Positions 1 through 8,677 of a DNA stretch of 64,000 bases are shown piece after piece; the first letter of the stretch is position 1, and each line of letters begins with the position of its first letter. The position numbers and the translations under genes are program-made. Source of the DNA: CAYWNA01 sp964459305. GTDB lineage: Bacteria; Planctomycetota; Planctomycetia; Pirellulales; Pirellulaceae. The stretch is from contig CAYWNA010000028.1 in NCBI GenBank assembly GCA_964459305.1, positions 1 through 64,000 on the forward strand, given 5' to 3'. The notes under the pieces are model-generated. The model saw only the letters and a program-made list of their open reading frames with translations. It searched no databases and was not told the origin of the DNA.

Positions 1-518
1 GCAAATGCCTGGCCATGACGGGCTTCGTCTTTGCACATTTCGTGCACGGTGTCGTGGATGGCGTCGTAGCCGAGTTCCTTGGCCCGGGTGGCGATGTCCT
101 TCTTGCCTTGGCAGGCACCGTGCTCCGCCTCGACTCGGGCCTTGAGATTGGCCTTCGTGTCCGCGACGACGACCTCGCCGAGCAGCTCGGCGAATTTCGA
201 GGCGTGTTCGGCTTCTTCAAAGGCGATCCTCTTGTAGGCCTCCGATACTTCAGGATACCCTTCGCGCTCTGCCTGACGACTCATGGCAAGGTACATGCCA
301 ACTTCGGTACATTCCCCGGTGAAGTTGGCCCGAAGTCCCTCAAGAACCTCTGGATCAACGTCTTTGGCGACCCCGATTCGGTGCTCGTCGGCCCACGCCA
401 AACCTTCACCACTCTGCTGGACAAACTTCTCGGCAGCCGCTCCACACTGTGGACATTTGTCGGGAGGCGCGTCGCCTTGGTGGACGTAACCACAAATCGA
501 GCAAGCGAACTTTGTCAT
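1..518 (-). CDS. Rubredoxin-rubrerythrin fusion (reverse-rubrerythrin type peroxidase), 3' end cut by window
   Basis: The reading frame opens with ATG at 518-516 and is still open at base 1, so the C-terminus lies outside the window. The first 30 residues carry a rubredoxin-type Fe(SCys)4 site (C6-x2-C9-G and C22-P-x-C25-G). The ferritin-like di-iron domain follows, with GECTEVGMY, FEEAEHASKF and CKDEARHG as the Glu/His ligand motifs. An N-terminal rubredoxin ahead of the di-iron domain is the 'reverse rubrerythrin' order; such proteins reduce H2O2 and sometimes O2 with electrons from NAD(P)H through rubredoxin reductases in anaerobes. It follows cooS on the same strand after a gap of about 140 bases and probably protects that oxygen-sensitive enzyme. 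The family call is firm; substrate preference is inferred. Confidence 0.9.
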   Translation of the reverse strand, partial: MTKFACSICGYVHQGDAPPDKCPQCGAAAEKFVQQSGEGLAWADEHRIGVAKDVDPEVLEGLRANFTGECTEVGMYLAMSRQAEREGYPEVSEAYKRIAFEEAEHASKFAELLGEVVVADTKANLKARVEAEHGACQGKKDIATRAKELGYDAIHDTVHEMCKDEARHGQAF

Positions 519-657
519 TGTCTAACTTTCCTTTCCTGTCTAGTCTCTGAAACGGCGAACTGAACTCTCTTGTCCTGATATTTCGCATTTGGGTTGAGCC
601 TGAAGACGATCCGGGCTCGTCGCGGGGATGATCTTAACATCGCGACTTCTCTACTGT

Positions 658-2694
658 CTAGTCCTCGATCGTCGCGACAGAGCCAGGGGAGCCGGGACAC
701 GTAAACTGCGATCCGGCGCCTGCCTCCACAGGCTCGCGGGACCCGGACGATCCACTGCGCCTCAAGCTTACATCCTGCGTGCCTTCGTAAGGCACCGGGT
801 ACATGGTGGGGCCCAGACCGAGAGCCTTGCGCTTCTCATCCATGTGATCGATCATGTTGCGGGCTGCCTGGACCGGGTCCTCCTCGAAGTCGAAACGGCC
901 GCCGGTAATCTCGGCGATGCCACCGGTGAGGAAATCGAGCACGGCGGGGGCGCCAGACACGCGCATGGCCGGCGCATAGTTCACGTAGGCTCCTGAGGCT
1001 ACGCAATAGAAGCCGATGGCGATGGCCTTCTCACACATGGCTTCCGGCGCCGCGCCCGCGATGGGAAGTTCACACAGCTCTTCGCCAATGCCGCCTTCAT
1101 TCACCATTTCGCACAGGGCCACCAGGATGCGCGAGTTGTCGACGCAGCTTCCGAGGTGCAAAACGGGCGGGATACCCACTGCGCGACAGATATCTTGAAG
1201 CCCCTGCCCGGCATGCTTGAGGGCCGCCTCGGGCTTGAGAAGCCCATGCTTGGCCGACGCGTGGGCGGAGCAGCCTGTCTGGACCACAAGCACGTCGTTC
1301 TTCAGGAACTCGGTAACCATATCGAAATGGCTCTTGTCCTGGGTTTTCTGGGGAGTATTGCAACCGATCACTGCCGCTACGCCGCGAAGGCGCCCGTCCA
1401 TGATGCCGTTGTTGACCGGACGATAGCTGGGACGGTATTTACCGCCGAGGTGATGGAAGATGTTCTCCGCGGTGAAGCCCGCCACCAAGTCCTCGGTCAC
1501 CTGCGGAATATCGGTTCCGCCCCGATTGGCATAGTTCTCGATGGCGAGTCGGAGAATCTCTTTGGCAATGGAGTAACCGCGATCTTCACTGAACGGGATG
1601 TGCGTGGCGTTCCTCATCTTCGCCTTGGGGCTGGTCGTGATGAGCTTGGTGTGGAAGTGCTCAATCACGTCGCTCAGTGACGGCATCATGCACTGTACGT
1701 CCACGAGCATCAGATCGCATGCCCCGGTAGCAACCGCGAGCTCCTGGTGCATGAAGTTGCCAGCCACCGGCGCGCCCTGACGCATGAGGATCTCGTTCGC
1801 CGTGCAGCAAATCCCGGCCACGACAATACCCTCGGCGCCCCGTTCCTTTGCCAGCGCCAGTATTTCGGGGTCGCGACTTGCCGCCACAACCATCTCGGAG
1901 AGCGTCGGTTCATGGCCGTGAACGAGCACGTTCACGTGATCGTCACGCATGACCCCCATATTCGCCTTGCTGCGGACGGGGACGGGGGATCCAAAGAGGA
2001 CGTCCGAGAGGTCGGTTCCGATCATCGAGCCGACCCAACCGTCGGCAAGGGCGGTGCGAAACGCCGTAAGAAGGATGTTCTGGTAATCGCTGTCAACGCC
2101 TTCATGCGTGCTGTGCAGGGTCTGGACCACCTCGCGGTCAGCGCCGCGAGGGACAATCCCGCACTGCTCCCAGCGCTCCCTGGTGCCCTCGGGTGTGCGG
2201 GTATACGCGTAGAGTGGCTTGGCGTCCTGGTTCCACATGCTCAGAGCCGTCCGGGCCACGTCGACGGCGATCTCCGTGTCCGAGCGGTCCACCACATCAA
2301 TGTTCCATTCGGCTGCAATGCGGCGCAGTTTCTCCCGGTCCTTGACCTCGTAGCCCTCGGCCTTGCCCTGTGCCGTGAGCAGTAGGGCATGACAGATATC
2401 GCGACCGTGATCCGAGTGAGCCGACACACCCGCTGCCACTTGGCGAGCGAGGTGACGTGACGCAATGACGTCGGCGTCGGCGCCGCACGCGCCTTTCGAG
2501 TTTCGCTTGTTGATGCGGCAGGGCCCTATGTCGCAGATGCGGCAACAGACACCCGCCTTGCCGAACTTGCAGACGGGGCCTTGGGACTCATATCGGTCCC
2601 AGATCGTCTCAATACCCTTTTCTTGGGTCGTTTGCAGCATTTGCTGCGCTGCCGGGTCAATGCTCATTTCCGACAAGACACGTTCCTTAGCCAC
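658..2694 (-). CDS. cooS: Anaerobic Ni-Fe carbon monoxide dehydrogenase catalytic subunit
   Basis: Oxidises CO to CO2 (reversibly) at a Ni-Fe-S cluster in the cytoplasm. The N-terminal cysteines C42, C50, C51, C54, C59 and C70 have the spacing of the D and B clusters of CooS enzymes. The C-cluster ligands are all visible: the His in VHGHEPTLSEM, then Cys in GICCTANE, DVQCMMP, GCNTPQ, QTGCSAH and GSCVDNSR, plus the EKAIAIGFY lysine region. At 678 residues it is slightly long because of a low-complexity C-terminal tail. Translation starts at GTG (2694) behind AAGGAGG. The regulator gene lies 90 bases upstream and the rubrerythrin downstream on the same strand. No cooC, cooF, hydrogenase or acetyl-CoA synthase subunit is in the window, so the electron acceptor is unknown. 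CODH is unusual for a planctomycete outside anammox-type lineages. Confidence 0.95.
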   Translation of the reverse strand: MAKERVLSEMSIDPAAQQMLQTTQEKGIETIWDRYESQGPVCKFGKAGVCCRICDIGPCRINKRNSKGACGADADVIASRHLARQVAAGVSAHSDHGRDICHALLLTAQGKAEGYEVKDREKLRRIAAEWNIDVVDRSDTEIAVDVARTALSMWNQDAKPLYAYTRTPEGTRERWEQCGIVPRGADREVVQTLHSTHEGVDSDYQNILLTAFRTALADGWVGSMIGTDLSDVLFGSPVPVRSKANMGVMRDDHVNVLVHGHEPTLSEMVVAASRDPEILALAKERGAEGIVVAGICCTANEILMRQGAPVAGNFMHQELAVATGACDLMLVDVQCMMPSLSDVIEHFHTKLITTSPKAKMRNATHIPFSEDRGYSIAKEILRLAIENYANRGGTDIPQVTEDLVAGFTAENIFHHLGGKYRPSYRPVNNGIMDGRLRGVAAVIGCNTPQKTQDKSHFDMVTEFLKNDVLVVQTGCSAHASAKHGLLKPEAALKHAGQGLQDICRAVGIPPVLHLGSCVDNSRILVALCEMVNEGGIGEELCELPIAGAAPEAMCEKAIAIGFYCVASGAYVNYAPAMRVSGAPAVLDFLTGGIAEITGGRFDFEEDPVQAARNMIDHMDEKRKALGLGPTMYPVPYEGTQDVSLRRSGSSGSREPVEAGAGSQFTCPGSPGSVATIED

Positions 2695-2784
2695 CAGAGA
2701 CCTCCTTCCACAACATGGGCAAGAAAAAACCGACTTGAGATAACAATTTCTCGCGATTCCCGTGATTAGTGTTCGTATTACCAG

Positions 2785-3222
2785 TCATTCCTGGCACTCC
2801 GGGCACATGCCGGCGAACTGAATCGTATACTCGTCGATCTGGAACCCCTGCGGCTTCCCCTCTGGCAGGGGCAGCTCGTCCAAATCCGATGTCTCCACGT
2901 CAGCCACCCTCCCGCACCGCCGGCAAATCACGTGATCGTGCCGGTGTGTCCCTCCGTCAAAACGAGTGGGGTTCCCGGTGCACTGAACACGCCGGATTTC
3001 GCGCAGATCAAGTAGGGTGTCAAGCACCCGATAGACTGTTGTGCGCGAAATGCCGGGGATACGCTCGTTCACAACCTCAAAAATCTGGTCTGCAGTGGGA
3101 TGGTCATCGCGCTCCAAGACAGCCTGAAATACCGCTCGCCGTTGAATGGTCAACGGAAGCCCCTTACTCCGGCACAGAGCCTCAAGTCTATGCAGCCTCT
3201 CACTTTGATCAGACAATTGCAT
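2785..3222 (-). CDS. Fur/PerR-family metal-dependent transcriptional regulator
   Basis: A winged-helix repressor of about 146 residues. The N-terminal DNA-binding part contains GISRTTVYRVLDTL, the Fur-family recognition helix. The C-terminal part has HRHDHVIC (regulatory metal ligands) followed by two CxxC pairs, CRRCG and CPECQ, that form the structural zinc site. This layout fits PerR, which senses peroxide by metal-catalysed histidine oxidation, better than a classical Fur. That agrees with the downstream rubrerythrin. Two ATGs lie six bases apart (3228 and 3222); the second has an AGAAGG ribosome binding site at proper distance and is used here. It is probably the first gene of a cooS-rubrerythrin unit and probably autoregulated (see the operator upstream). 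Confidence 0.88.
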   Translation of the reverse strand: MQLSDQSERLHRLEALCRSKGLPLTIQRRAVFQAVLERDDHPTADQIFEVVNERIPGISRTTVYRVLDTLLDLREIRRVQCTGNPTRFDGGTHRHDHVICRRCGRVADVETSDLDELPLPEGKPQGFQIDEYTIQFAGMCPECQE

Positions 3223-3234
3223 ATTCATACCTTC

Positions 3235-3267
3235 TGCAATTCTATTTCAATTGCAACTAATTGTCAA
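3235..3267 (-). promoter_or_regulatory. Sigma70-like promoter with overlapping palindromic operator upstream of the Fur/PerR gene
   Basis: On the minus strand TTGACA (3267-3262) is followed after exactly 17 bases by TAGAAT (3244-3239), a near-consensus sigma70 promoter. A perfect inverted repeat, TGCAATT-N7-AATTGCA (3255-3235), covers the -10 element. A palindrome at this place in front of a Fur-family gene suggests autorepression. Binding by this regulator is inferred, not shown. Confidence 0.7.
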
Positions 3268-3311
3268 CCGCGACTCATTCCATTTCCGCAGATCACCGAG
3301 CTTTGGGACCG

Positions 3312-3450
3312 CTTAGTATCGCTGCGGAAATAATACCGGCATTTGCTCGATGTAGCCGAACTCGCCGGAGTTTGGTTTTTCCAAAGTCAAATGACCAAAG
3401 TCTGGCGACTTCGGCTACCATGAATTCAGGGGCTATTTCGGCGCCGATCT
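3312..3450. repeat. GTAGC-hairpin palindromic element (BIME-like), copy A
   Basis: About 139 bp. Two inner arms, 3352-3375 and 3395-3418, form an inverted repeat with 21 of 24 positions matching. Each arm starts with GTAGCCGA and folds into its own hairpin, AACTC-GCCG-GAGTT in the left arm and AAGTC-GCCA-GACTT in the right. Imperfect outer inverted ends (CTTAGTATCGCTGCGGAAAT and the complement of ATTTCGGCGCCGATCT) close the element. Copies B (27425-27567) and C (47137-47271) align with it along their whole length when one is reversed. Confidence 0.85.
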
Positions 3451-3451
3451 T

Positions 3452-3682
3452 CAGCGCTGGCACAGCCATTGGCGTCGGGTTCATGCGACGCGGGAGGATC
3501 GGCGTTGGCTGAGCAAGCGGCCCTTGCCTCAGTCTCGCAGTTGGGCGGATCTGCTGCATCAACCGCAGACGGATGCCGAACTGGAAACGATCCGCCGCGG
3601 CGTGACCCGCAGTCAACTGAAACGTCGACCACGATTGCTGGCTCACGGTCGCACGGGCGAGAGGGTGAAACTCCAGCGGTAA
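3452..3682 (+). pseudogene. Decayed C-terminal fragment of a REP-associated (Y1/RAYT-type) transposase
   Basis: An open frame without a start codon reads HSHWRRVHATREDRRWLSKR, then PLPQSRSWADLLHQPQT and DAELETIRRGVTR, ending with TAA at 3680-3682. The W-x-x-x-L/V-x-x-P-x-T-x-x-EL-x-x-IR-x-x-V-x-R pattern is what I recall from the C-terminus of TnpA_REP/RAYT proteins. The rest of the protein, including the HUH and tyrosine motifs, is missing. It directly abuts palindromic copy A and runs about 40 bases into the opposite-strand 3' end of the beta-galactosidase gene. The assignment rests on motif memory and is moderate; a chance antisense frame is the alternative. Confidence 0.45.
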
Positions 3683-6600
3683 ACTCGGTCCGCTTTGATG
3701 CGATACGGTTCGTTTACGGGCAGTCCCCAAGAGTTGTCGCCCCCCACACCCATCTGGAGATGGTCCAGATTGACCGTGATGAAGTCCCGCTCCGGCAATT
3801 CAAAGTTGTGTTTCACCAACGCTAGATCGTCCATGCTGTACGGCCAGGCACTTACCGAAAGAGGTGAGCCAGGCTGGGCGTTCACCTGTAGACCGCTTCC
3901 CTGTTCGTCGGTGATCCGGAGCCATCGAACATCGCAGCGATTGCCGTTCTCCTGAGGTCGCACATAGGGCGTCACCCACTGAGAAACCGTCGACTCGTGA
4001 CGGCCGATGGATGCGGAAGTGCGCCGATCCCAGTAGTTTTCGTGCGGTCCGCGTCCATACCAGGCGACGTTGCCATGCGAACGAGGAATTGCGAACTGGA
4101 TGCCGAGGCGCGGGAGATCCGGCTTCCAACGCTCGCTGAGCACCTCGAAACTCGTTTCCGTCTTCAGCCATCCTCCCGCCGCCACGGTATGCTGAACCTG
4201 GATGCGTGCCTTCGGATTCGGGATCGTCACCACAGCGTCGATGACTGGACGTGAGTCTTTGTCCATCGTTAGCCCGACAGACTTGACCATCGCCTTGTTG
4301 CCCGCGTCCTGCCACGCTCCCAATTTCTTTTCGACCTTCCAGCCTTCGTCGTTGTCTGTCAACGCTCGCCAAAAGTTCCAACGCATCGGCTGCACGAGCA
4401 ATTCTTGGCCGTCGATCACGAGTGAATCCGGCAGCCCTGTGCGGGAAGAGACGCGGACCGAGAACCCTTCGCCTTTGACCGTGATCCCGTCTTCCGACTT
4501 GTCGGAGGTCACGTCACCCGTTGGAAACGGCGGAGGGGTTGAGCCTTTGTACGGCCAAGGGATCTGTTCCCACGCCACGACGTGTCCCGACTTCGCCCAG
4601 GCTGCGTCTTCGATCAGCTTCAGTTGGAAGGTGATCATGACCTCTTGGTTTGCCCGTGCCGACCTCCTCGCCAAGGCGGTCACGGTCGGAACGTCGATTT
4701 CCTTGGTCGTCCCTGGTGCGACAACGAAGGGAGGCAATTGGCCTTGTTCAACCACTTCACCCTCGCAGCAAACCTCGTAGTGCAATTGGCACTCACTGAG
4801 ATCGAGGGCAAGATGCCGATTCGTCAACCGGAGAATTCCATCCGTGACCTTGCCGCCATCAAAGTGGACCGGTTGATAAACCCTCTGCACTTCGAAGTAA
4901 TGAGGATGCGGCACCCGATTCGCGCCAATAACGCCGTTCACGCAAAAATTGTCGTCATTTGGAACATCACCGAAATCTCCTCCATAGACGAAGCCACGCG
5001 TCGAATCCGTCCGGTCTCGGTACAACGCCTGGTCCACCCAATCCCAGATGAAGCCGCCGCTGAGCATCGGTTCCGAGTAGATCAGGTCCCAGTAGTCCGC
5101 CAGGTTGCCGATGCTGTTGCCCATGGCGTGCGCGTACTCGTTCATGACGAACGGACGTCCCGACGGATACGGTCCGTGCTGCTCTTCGGAGGAGGGCTTG
5201 CCTCGTTCGCTCTTCCGTTTGGCTTTTCCCTGGAGGTGCTGTTTGAGCCAAATCAGACTGGGGTAGGTCTGACTGTCGACATCTCCGGCAAGATTCATAT
5301 CGGCATACTGAATGAGCCGAAGTTCGGGATCCGCCGACCGACATGCATCTCGCATCGCCAAAAATGCTGTTCCATAGCCCGCTTCGTTCCCCAGCGACCA
5401 CATGACGACGCTCGGATGCTGGCGGTCGCGCACGACCATCCGTCGCATGCGTTCCACGACCGCCGTCGACCAATCCGGCTGATCTCCAGGCAGGACACGC
5501 TTGTGATAACTCAACCCGTGGGACTCGACGTTGGCCTCGTCCATCACCAACATGCCGAGCTCGTCACAGAGCGAATACCAGCGCGGGTCATTGGGATAGT
5601 GAGCCGTGCGAACAAAATTGACGTTTGCCTGCTTCATCAGCTCCAGATCCCGCCGCATCAATTCGGTCGTCATGACGTACCCCGTGTCGGGATCGAATTC
5701 ATGCCGGTTGACGCCTCGAATCTTCAGCGGCCTGCCGTTCAGCAGTAGTTCCTTGCCCGCTACCTCTAGCTTGCGAAAGCCAACCGGCAGCCGGAATACC
5801 TGGCGAGGCTTGCCCTTCGAAAACACCTTGACCAGTGCGGTGTAGAGCACTGGTCGCTCGGGATACCACAAGTCCACATCGTTCACTTCAATTGAGTCAT
5901 CTCCAACGGCAAGCTCGTTCCCCGTGCCATCCAGCAACGAAAGTTCCAGGTCGGGTTTCGCCTCGGGCATGGGCGTCACATGCAACTTGACGCGCCCCGT
6001 ACCCGTCGCCAGATCGATCTCCGGCTGCGCATACACATCCCACACCCCGTCGGCAGGCATCGCGACGAGGAACACATCCCGATAGATGCCACTGAGGCGC
6101 CAAAAGTCTTGGTCTTCGAGATAGGAAGCGTCACTGAACTTGTAGACTTCCACCGCTAAGCGATTAACGCCACGGTTCACGAACTCGGTCACATCGAATT
6201 CGGCGGGCAGGCGCGAGCCTTGGGAATAGCCGACCTGCCGTCCGTTGATCCAGGCAAACATCGCGGATCGCACACCGCCGAAGTGCAACAGGATCCGCAT
6301 CCCTTGCCAATCCTCAGGCAACTCGAATTCACGGACGTAAGACCCCACCGGGTTGCGATCCCGGAAGGAGGTATAGGACTCGTCCGGGTCCCCCATCACG
6401 CGCGGCGGGTCGACGTGGAACGGATATTTGATGTTCACGTACAGCGGCGTGCCATAGCCCTCCCGCTCCCAAGTCGACGGCACGGGAATTTCGGCCCAGT
6501 CACGCGTTTCGAGATGCTGTTCGTAGAACTTCAGCGGCCGTTGCTCTGGTCGTGGACTCCAGTGGAATCTCCAACGACCATTCAACGATTTTACCCACGG

Positions 6601-6786
6601 CGACTCGCCATAGCGGGAAGTCTTTGCCCTCTCCGCATCAGGATGAGACCAGGCGCTGCCTCGCGGTGGCAGTTTGCCGATTTGAGTAATCGCAGGGTCT
6701 TCAATTTCCTTGGGAACGCGTTCTTGGGCCACGACTAAAGGACTGGTGAGCGCCATCACCGCCAGCCATTGAAGTAGGTGTTTCAT
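3643..6786 (-). CDS. Exported beta-galactosidase, glycoside hydrolase family 2 (LacZ type)
   Basis: Hydrolyses terminal beta-galactosides. The 1047-residue length and domain order match LacZ: jelly-roll sugar-binding domain (about 60-245), immunoglobulin-like domains, TIM barrel (about 340-620) and a C-terminal beta-galactosidase small-chain domain (about 770-1040). The acid/base Glu is E468 in WSLGNEAGYG and the nucleophile is E550 in VMNEYAHAMGNSIG. A signal peptide (MKHLLQWLAVMALTSPLVVA) sends it to the periplasm or outside, unlike cytoplasmic E. coli LacZ. A basic insert near residue 522 (GKAKRKSERGK) lies just before the nucleophile strand. It lies upstream of the cooS unit on the same strand and downstream of an oxidoreductase and a second GH2 gene, so a role in polysaccharide use is likely. 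Confidence 0.93.
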   Translation of the reverse strand: MKHLLQWLAVMALTSPLVVAQERVPKEIEDPAITQIGKLPPRGSAWSHPDAERAKTSRYGESPWVKSLNGRWRFHWSPRPEQRPLKFYEQHLETRDWAEIPVPSTWEREGYGTPLYVNIKYPFHVDPPRVMGDPDESYTSFRDRNPVGSYVREFELPEDWQGMRILLHFGGVRSAMFAWINGRQVGYSQGSRLPAEFDVTEFVNRGVNRLAVEVYKFSDASYLEDQDFWRLSGIYRDVFLVAMPADGVWDVYAQPEIDLATGTGRVKLHVTPMPEAKPDLELSLLDGTGNELAVGDDSIEVNDVDLWYPERPVLYTALVKVFSKGKPRQVFRLPVGFRKLEVAGKELLLNGRPLKIRGVNRHEFDPDTGYVMTTELMRRDLELMKQANVNFVRTAHYPNDPRWYSLCDELGMLVMDEANVESHGLSYHKRVLPGDQPDWSTAVVERMRRMVVRDRQHPSVVMWSLGNEAGYGTAFLAMRDACRSADPELRLIQYADMNLAGDVDSQTYPSLIWLKQHLQGKAKRKSERGKPSSEEQHGPYPSGRPFVMNEYAHAMGNSIGNLADYWDLIYSEPMLSGGFIWDWVDQALYRDRTDSTRGFVYGGDFGDVPNDDNFCVNGVIGANRVPHPHYFEVQRVYQPVHFDGGKVTDGILRLTNRHLALDLSECQLHYEVCCEGEVVEQGQLPPFVVAPGTTKEIDVPTVTALARRSARANQEVMITFQLKLIEDAAWAKSGHVVAWEQIPWPYKGSTPPPFPTGDVTSDKSEDGITVKGEGFSVRVSSRTGLPDSLVIDGQELLVQPMRWNFWRALTDNDEGWKVEKKLGAWQDAGNKAMVKSVGLTMDKDSRPVIDAVVTIPNPKARIQVQHTVAAGGWLKTETSFEVLSERWKPDLPRLGIQFAIPRSHGNVAWYGRGPHENYWDRRTSASIGRHESTVSQWVTPYVRPQENGNRCDVRWLRITDEQGSGLQVNAQPGSPLSVSAWPYSMDDLALVKHNFELPERDFITVNLDHLQMGVGGDNSWGLPVNEPYRIKADRVYRWSFTLSPVRP

Positions 6787-6968
6787 TCTGTTTCACATCG
6801 CGCAAGGGGAACTGGGTGGAGCGGCGTCGTTTCAATCGAATGCAATGGCGCCGACTACAAAATCCGCGGCAGCGTGAAGTTTCTGCGTGCTGTGCTGGAC
6901 AGTGAGACCAGCGTCATATCTCGGTGATGAAACTCCCAAGTCTGTAGCCGAATATGTTGGCCACTCCC

Positions 6969-8303
6969 TTAGACAGCGCGGCCAACGTCGGGGATTTCGT
7001 AAGGCTTGCGTTGCTCACGTGAGCAAAGTGCATTCGCCTCTGCATCGCCGGGGAACGTTCGTGTCTTTGGATCGTACACGACTTTCCGACCAAGCCAACG
7101 AGCAATATTGCCTACGTGGCAGCAGTCCGTTGCACGAACGGCGACGTCGATATGCGCCGAAGGATCTTCACGCGTCTTAATCGAGTCGAGGAAATCCTCG
7201 TGATGCGGGGCGATGCCCGTCCGAAGCGTTTTGCCTTCGAGCAGCCCGGCTGCAATTTCAGGCGGATTACTTGTAAAGCGGTTGCGGTTGACTTCGATCT
7301 TGCCTTTCTCGCCTGTGAAGATCCCGCCGAAGCTGTTGCCGCCCGTGCCGAAATAGACTTCCGCCCCGCCGGCATACTGCATATGGACCGGCGGCTTGCT
7401 GCAGACGCTGTAGCCCCAACTGCGCGGCTTCGGCTCCGTAAACACGAGCTCTTCGTATTCACCTTCGATCCACGCTTCGATCGGACCAGAAAGGTCCGCG
7501 CCGAGCGAGTACTGGACCATATCGAAGCTATGGGCTCCCCAGCCGGTCATTTCGCCGCCGCTGTACGGCTTGAACGAAAGCCAGCCGGGATTAACACGCG
7601 GCAGATAGATATCTTGATGATAGGGACGCACTTCCGTTTGACCGAGCCACATATCCCAGTTGATTTCTTTCGGACACGGCTGTCCCGGAAGCTTGCAGAT
7701 CCACGGTGATTCAAGGTTCCTCATCAACACTTTGTCGATCGCGCCGATCGCGCCGTCACGCACCGCTTCGCAGCCGGTCACGGATCGTGTGTCGGAACGT
7801 TGTTGCGAGCCAGCTTGGAAGATTCGCTTGTATTTACGTACTGCGTTGATCATGAGTTGACCTTCCGCGATCGTGAGAGTGATCGCCTTTTCGCAGTAGA
7901 CATCTTTGCCAGCCATACAGGCGTGGATCGTGTGCAGCGCGTGCCAATGGTCGGGCGTTGCGATAAAAACAGCGTCGAGATCATCGCGCTCCAGCAGCTT
8001 TCGATAATCTTGATAGGCATCGCAGCCGAAGCCTGTGGCCCATTGTTTTGCGCGAGCGATATTACAATCGGCCGTCCCTACCACTTTCGTATAGGACGGC
8101 AAACGACGATGCGCGCCCTGCTGCCGGCCACAGCCAATGTAGCCGATCGTGATCGTCTCGTTTGCGCCTGGCGAGTCTTCGTTCGCTAGAACATGTCGCG
8201 GGATCAGATAAGGCGAGCTCACAGCGGCTACGGCAACGGTCGTTTTCTTCAAGAACGATCGTCGGTCGAGAGTTGAAGATTTTCGCTTCATTTTGTTTTT
8301 CAT
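6969..8303 (-). CDS. Tat-exported Gfo/Idh/MocA-family oxidoreductase
   Basis: An NAD(P)-dependent sugar or inositol dehydrogenase-like protein. A twin-arginine signal (DRRSFLKKTTVAVAAVSS) precedes a Rossmann fold opening with IGYIGCGRQ. The family motif ATPDHWHA and the EKAITLT version of the usual EKP motif follow. In EKAITLT the conserved proline is replaced by alanine, a frequent variant in exported planctomycete members. Start codon choice is uncertain: the first ATG overlaps an AAAGGATG ribosome-binding-site-like stretch, and M5 (8291) is an alternative. Between two GH2 genes, it may act on released sugars. The substrate cannot be told. Confidence 0.88.
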   Translation of the reverse strand: MKNKMKRKSSTLDRRSFLKKTTVAVAAVSSPYLIPRHVLANEDSPGANETITIGYIGCGRQQGAHRRLPSYTKVVGTADCNIARAKQWATGFGCDAYQDYRKLLERDDLDAVFIATPDHWHALHTIHACMAGKDVYCEKAITLTIAEGQLMINAVRKYKRIFQAGSQQRSDTRSVTGCEAVRDGAIGAIDKVLMRNLESPWICKLPGQPCPKEINWDMWLGQTEVRPYHQDIYLPRVNPGWLSFKPYSGGEMTGWGAHSFDMVQYSLGADLSGPIEAWIEGEYEELVFTEPKPRSWGYSVCSKPPVHMQYAGGAEVYFGTGGNSFGGIFTGEKGKIEVNRNRFTSNPPEIAAGLLEGKTLRTGIAPHHEDFLDSIKTREDPSAHIDVAVRATDCCHVGNIARWLGRKVVYDPKTRTFPGDAEANALCSREQRKPYEIPDVGRAV

Positions 8304-8461
8304 CCTTTGTTGTGAAAGTCGAGGGTCTGTGTTCGGCAGTGTGATGCTGAGAGCTGCCTATCCTGCAAATCGATTGTTCAAACCTTCAGAACGTCGGGAA
8401 CCGTCGAGCGAGGAACAGACGCATTTGATGGTCTGCCTACTGCTTCTTCGGCCGGAGTCGA

Positions 8462-8528
8462 GTAGGGCCGGTTCCTACCGGCAGGGCGCTTGATCGTCAT
8501 CTGATCGGCCGGTGGGAACCGGCCCTAC
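8462..8528. repeat. GTAG-footed palindromic repeat in a 374-base intergenic region
   Basis: The left arm GTAGGGCCGGTTCCTACCGG (8462-8481) and the right arm at 8509-8528 match in inverted order at 19 of 20 positions. Each arm folds alone (CCGGT-TCCT-ACCGG in the left; CCGGT-GGGA-ACCGG in the right). The GTAG ends face outward. The rest of 8304-8677 shows no gene or site I can name. Confidence 0.85.
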
Positions 8529-8677
8529 ACCTACCTGATCCAGCAATCGCTGCCGTACGGCTGACTGCGATGGACACAACGACGCAACGATTCAGTACAT
8601 GAAAACCATCCCACCAGGGGCAACACGCGACGTTCTTGGCATCACAACACGCTACCGCAACCCGCTCTCCGAGTCAA

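Noticed and set aside
4582..5748. Plus-strand open frame opposite the LacZ-type gene
   Set aside because: Antisense of a gene whose active-site motifs and domain order are complete.
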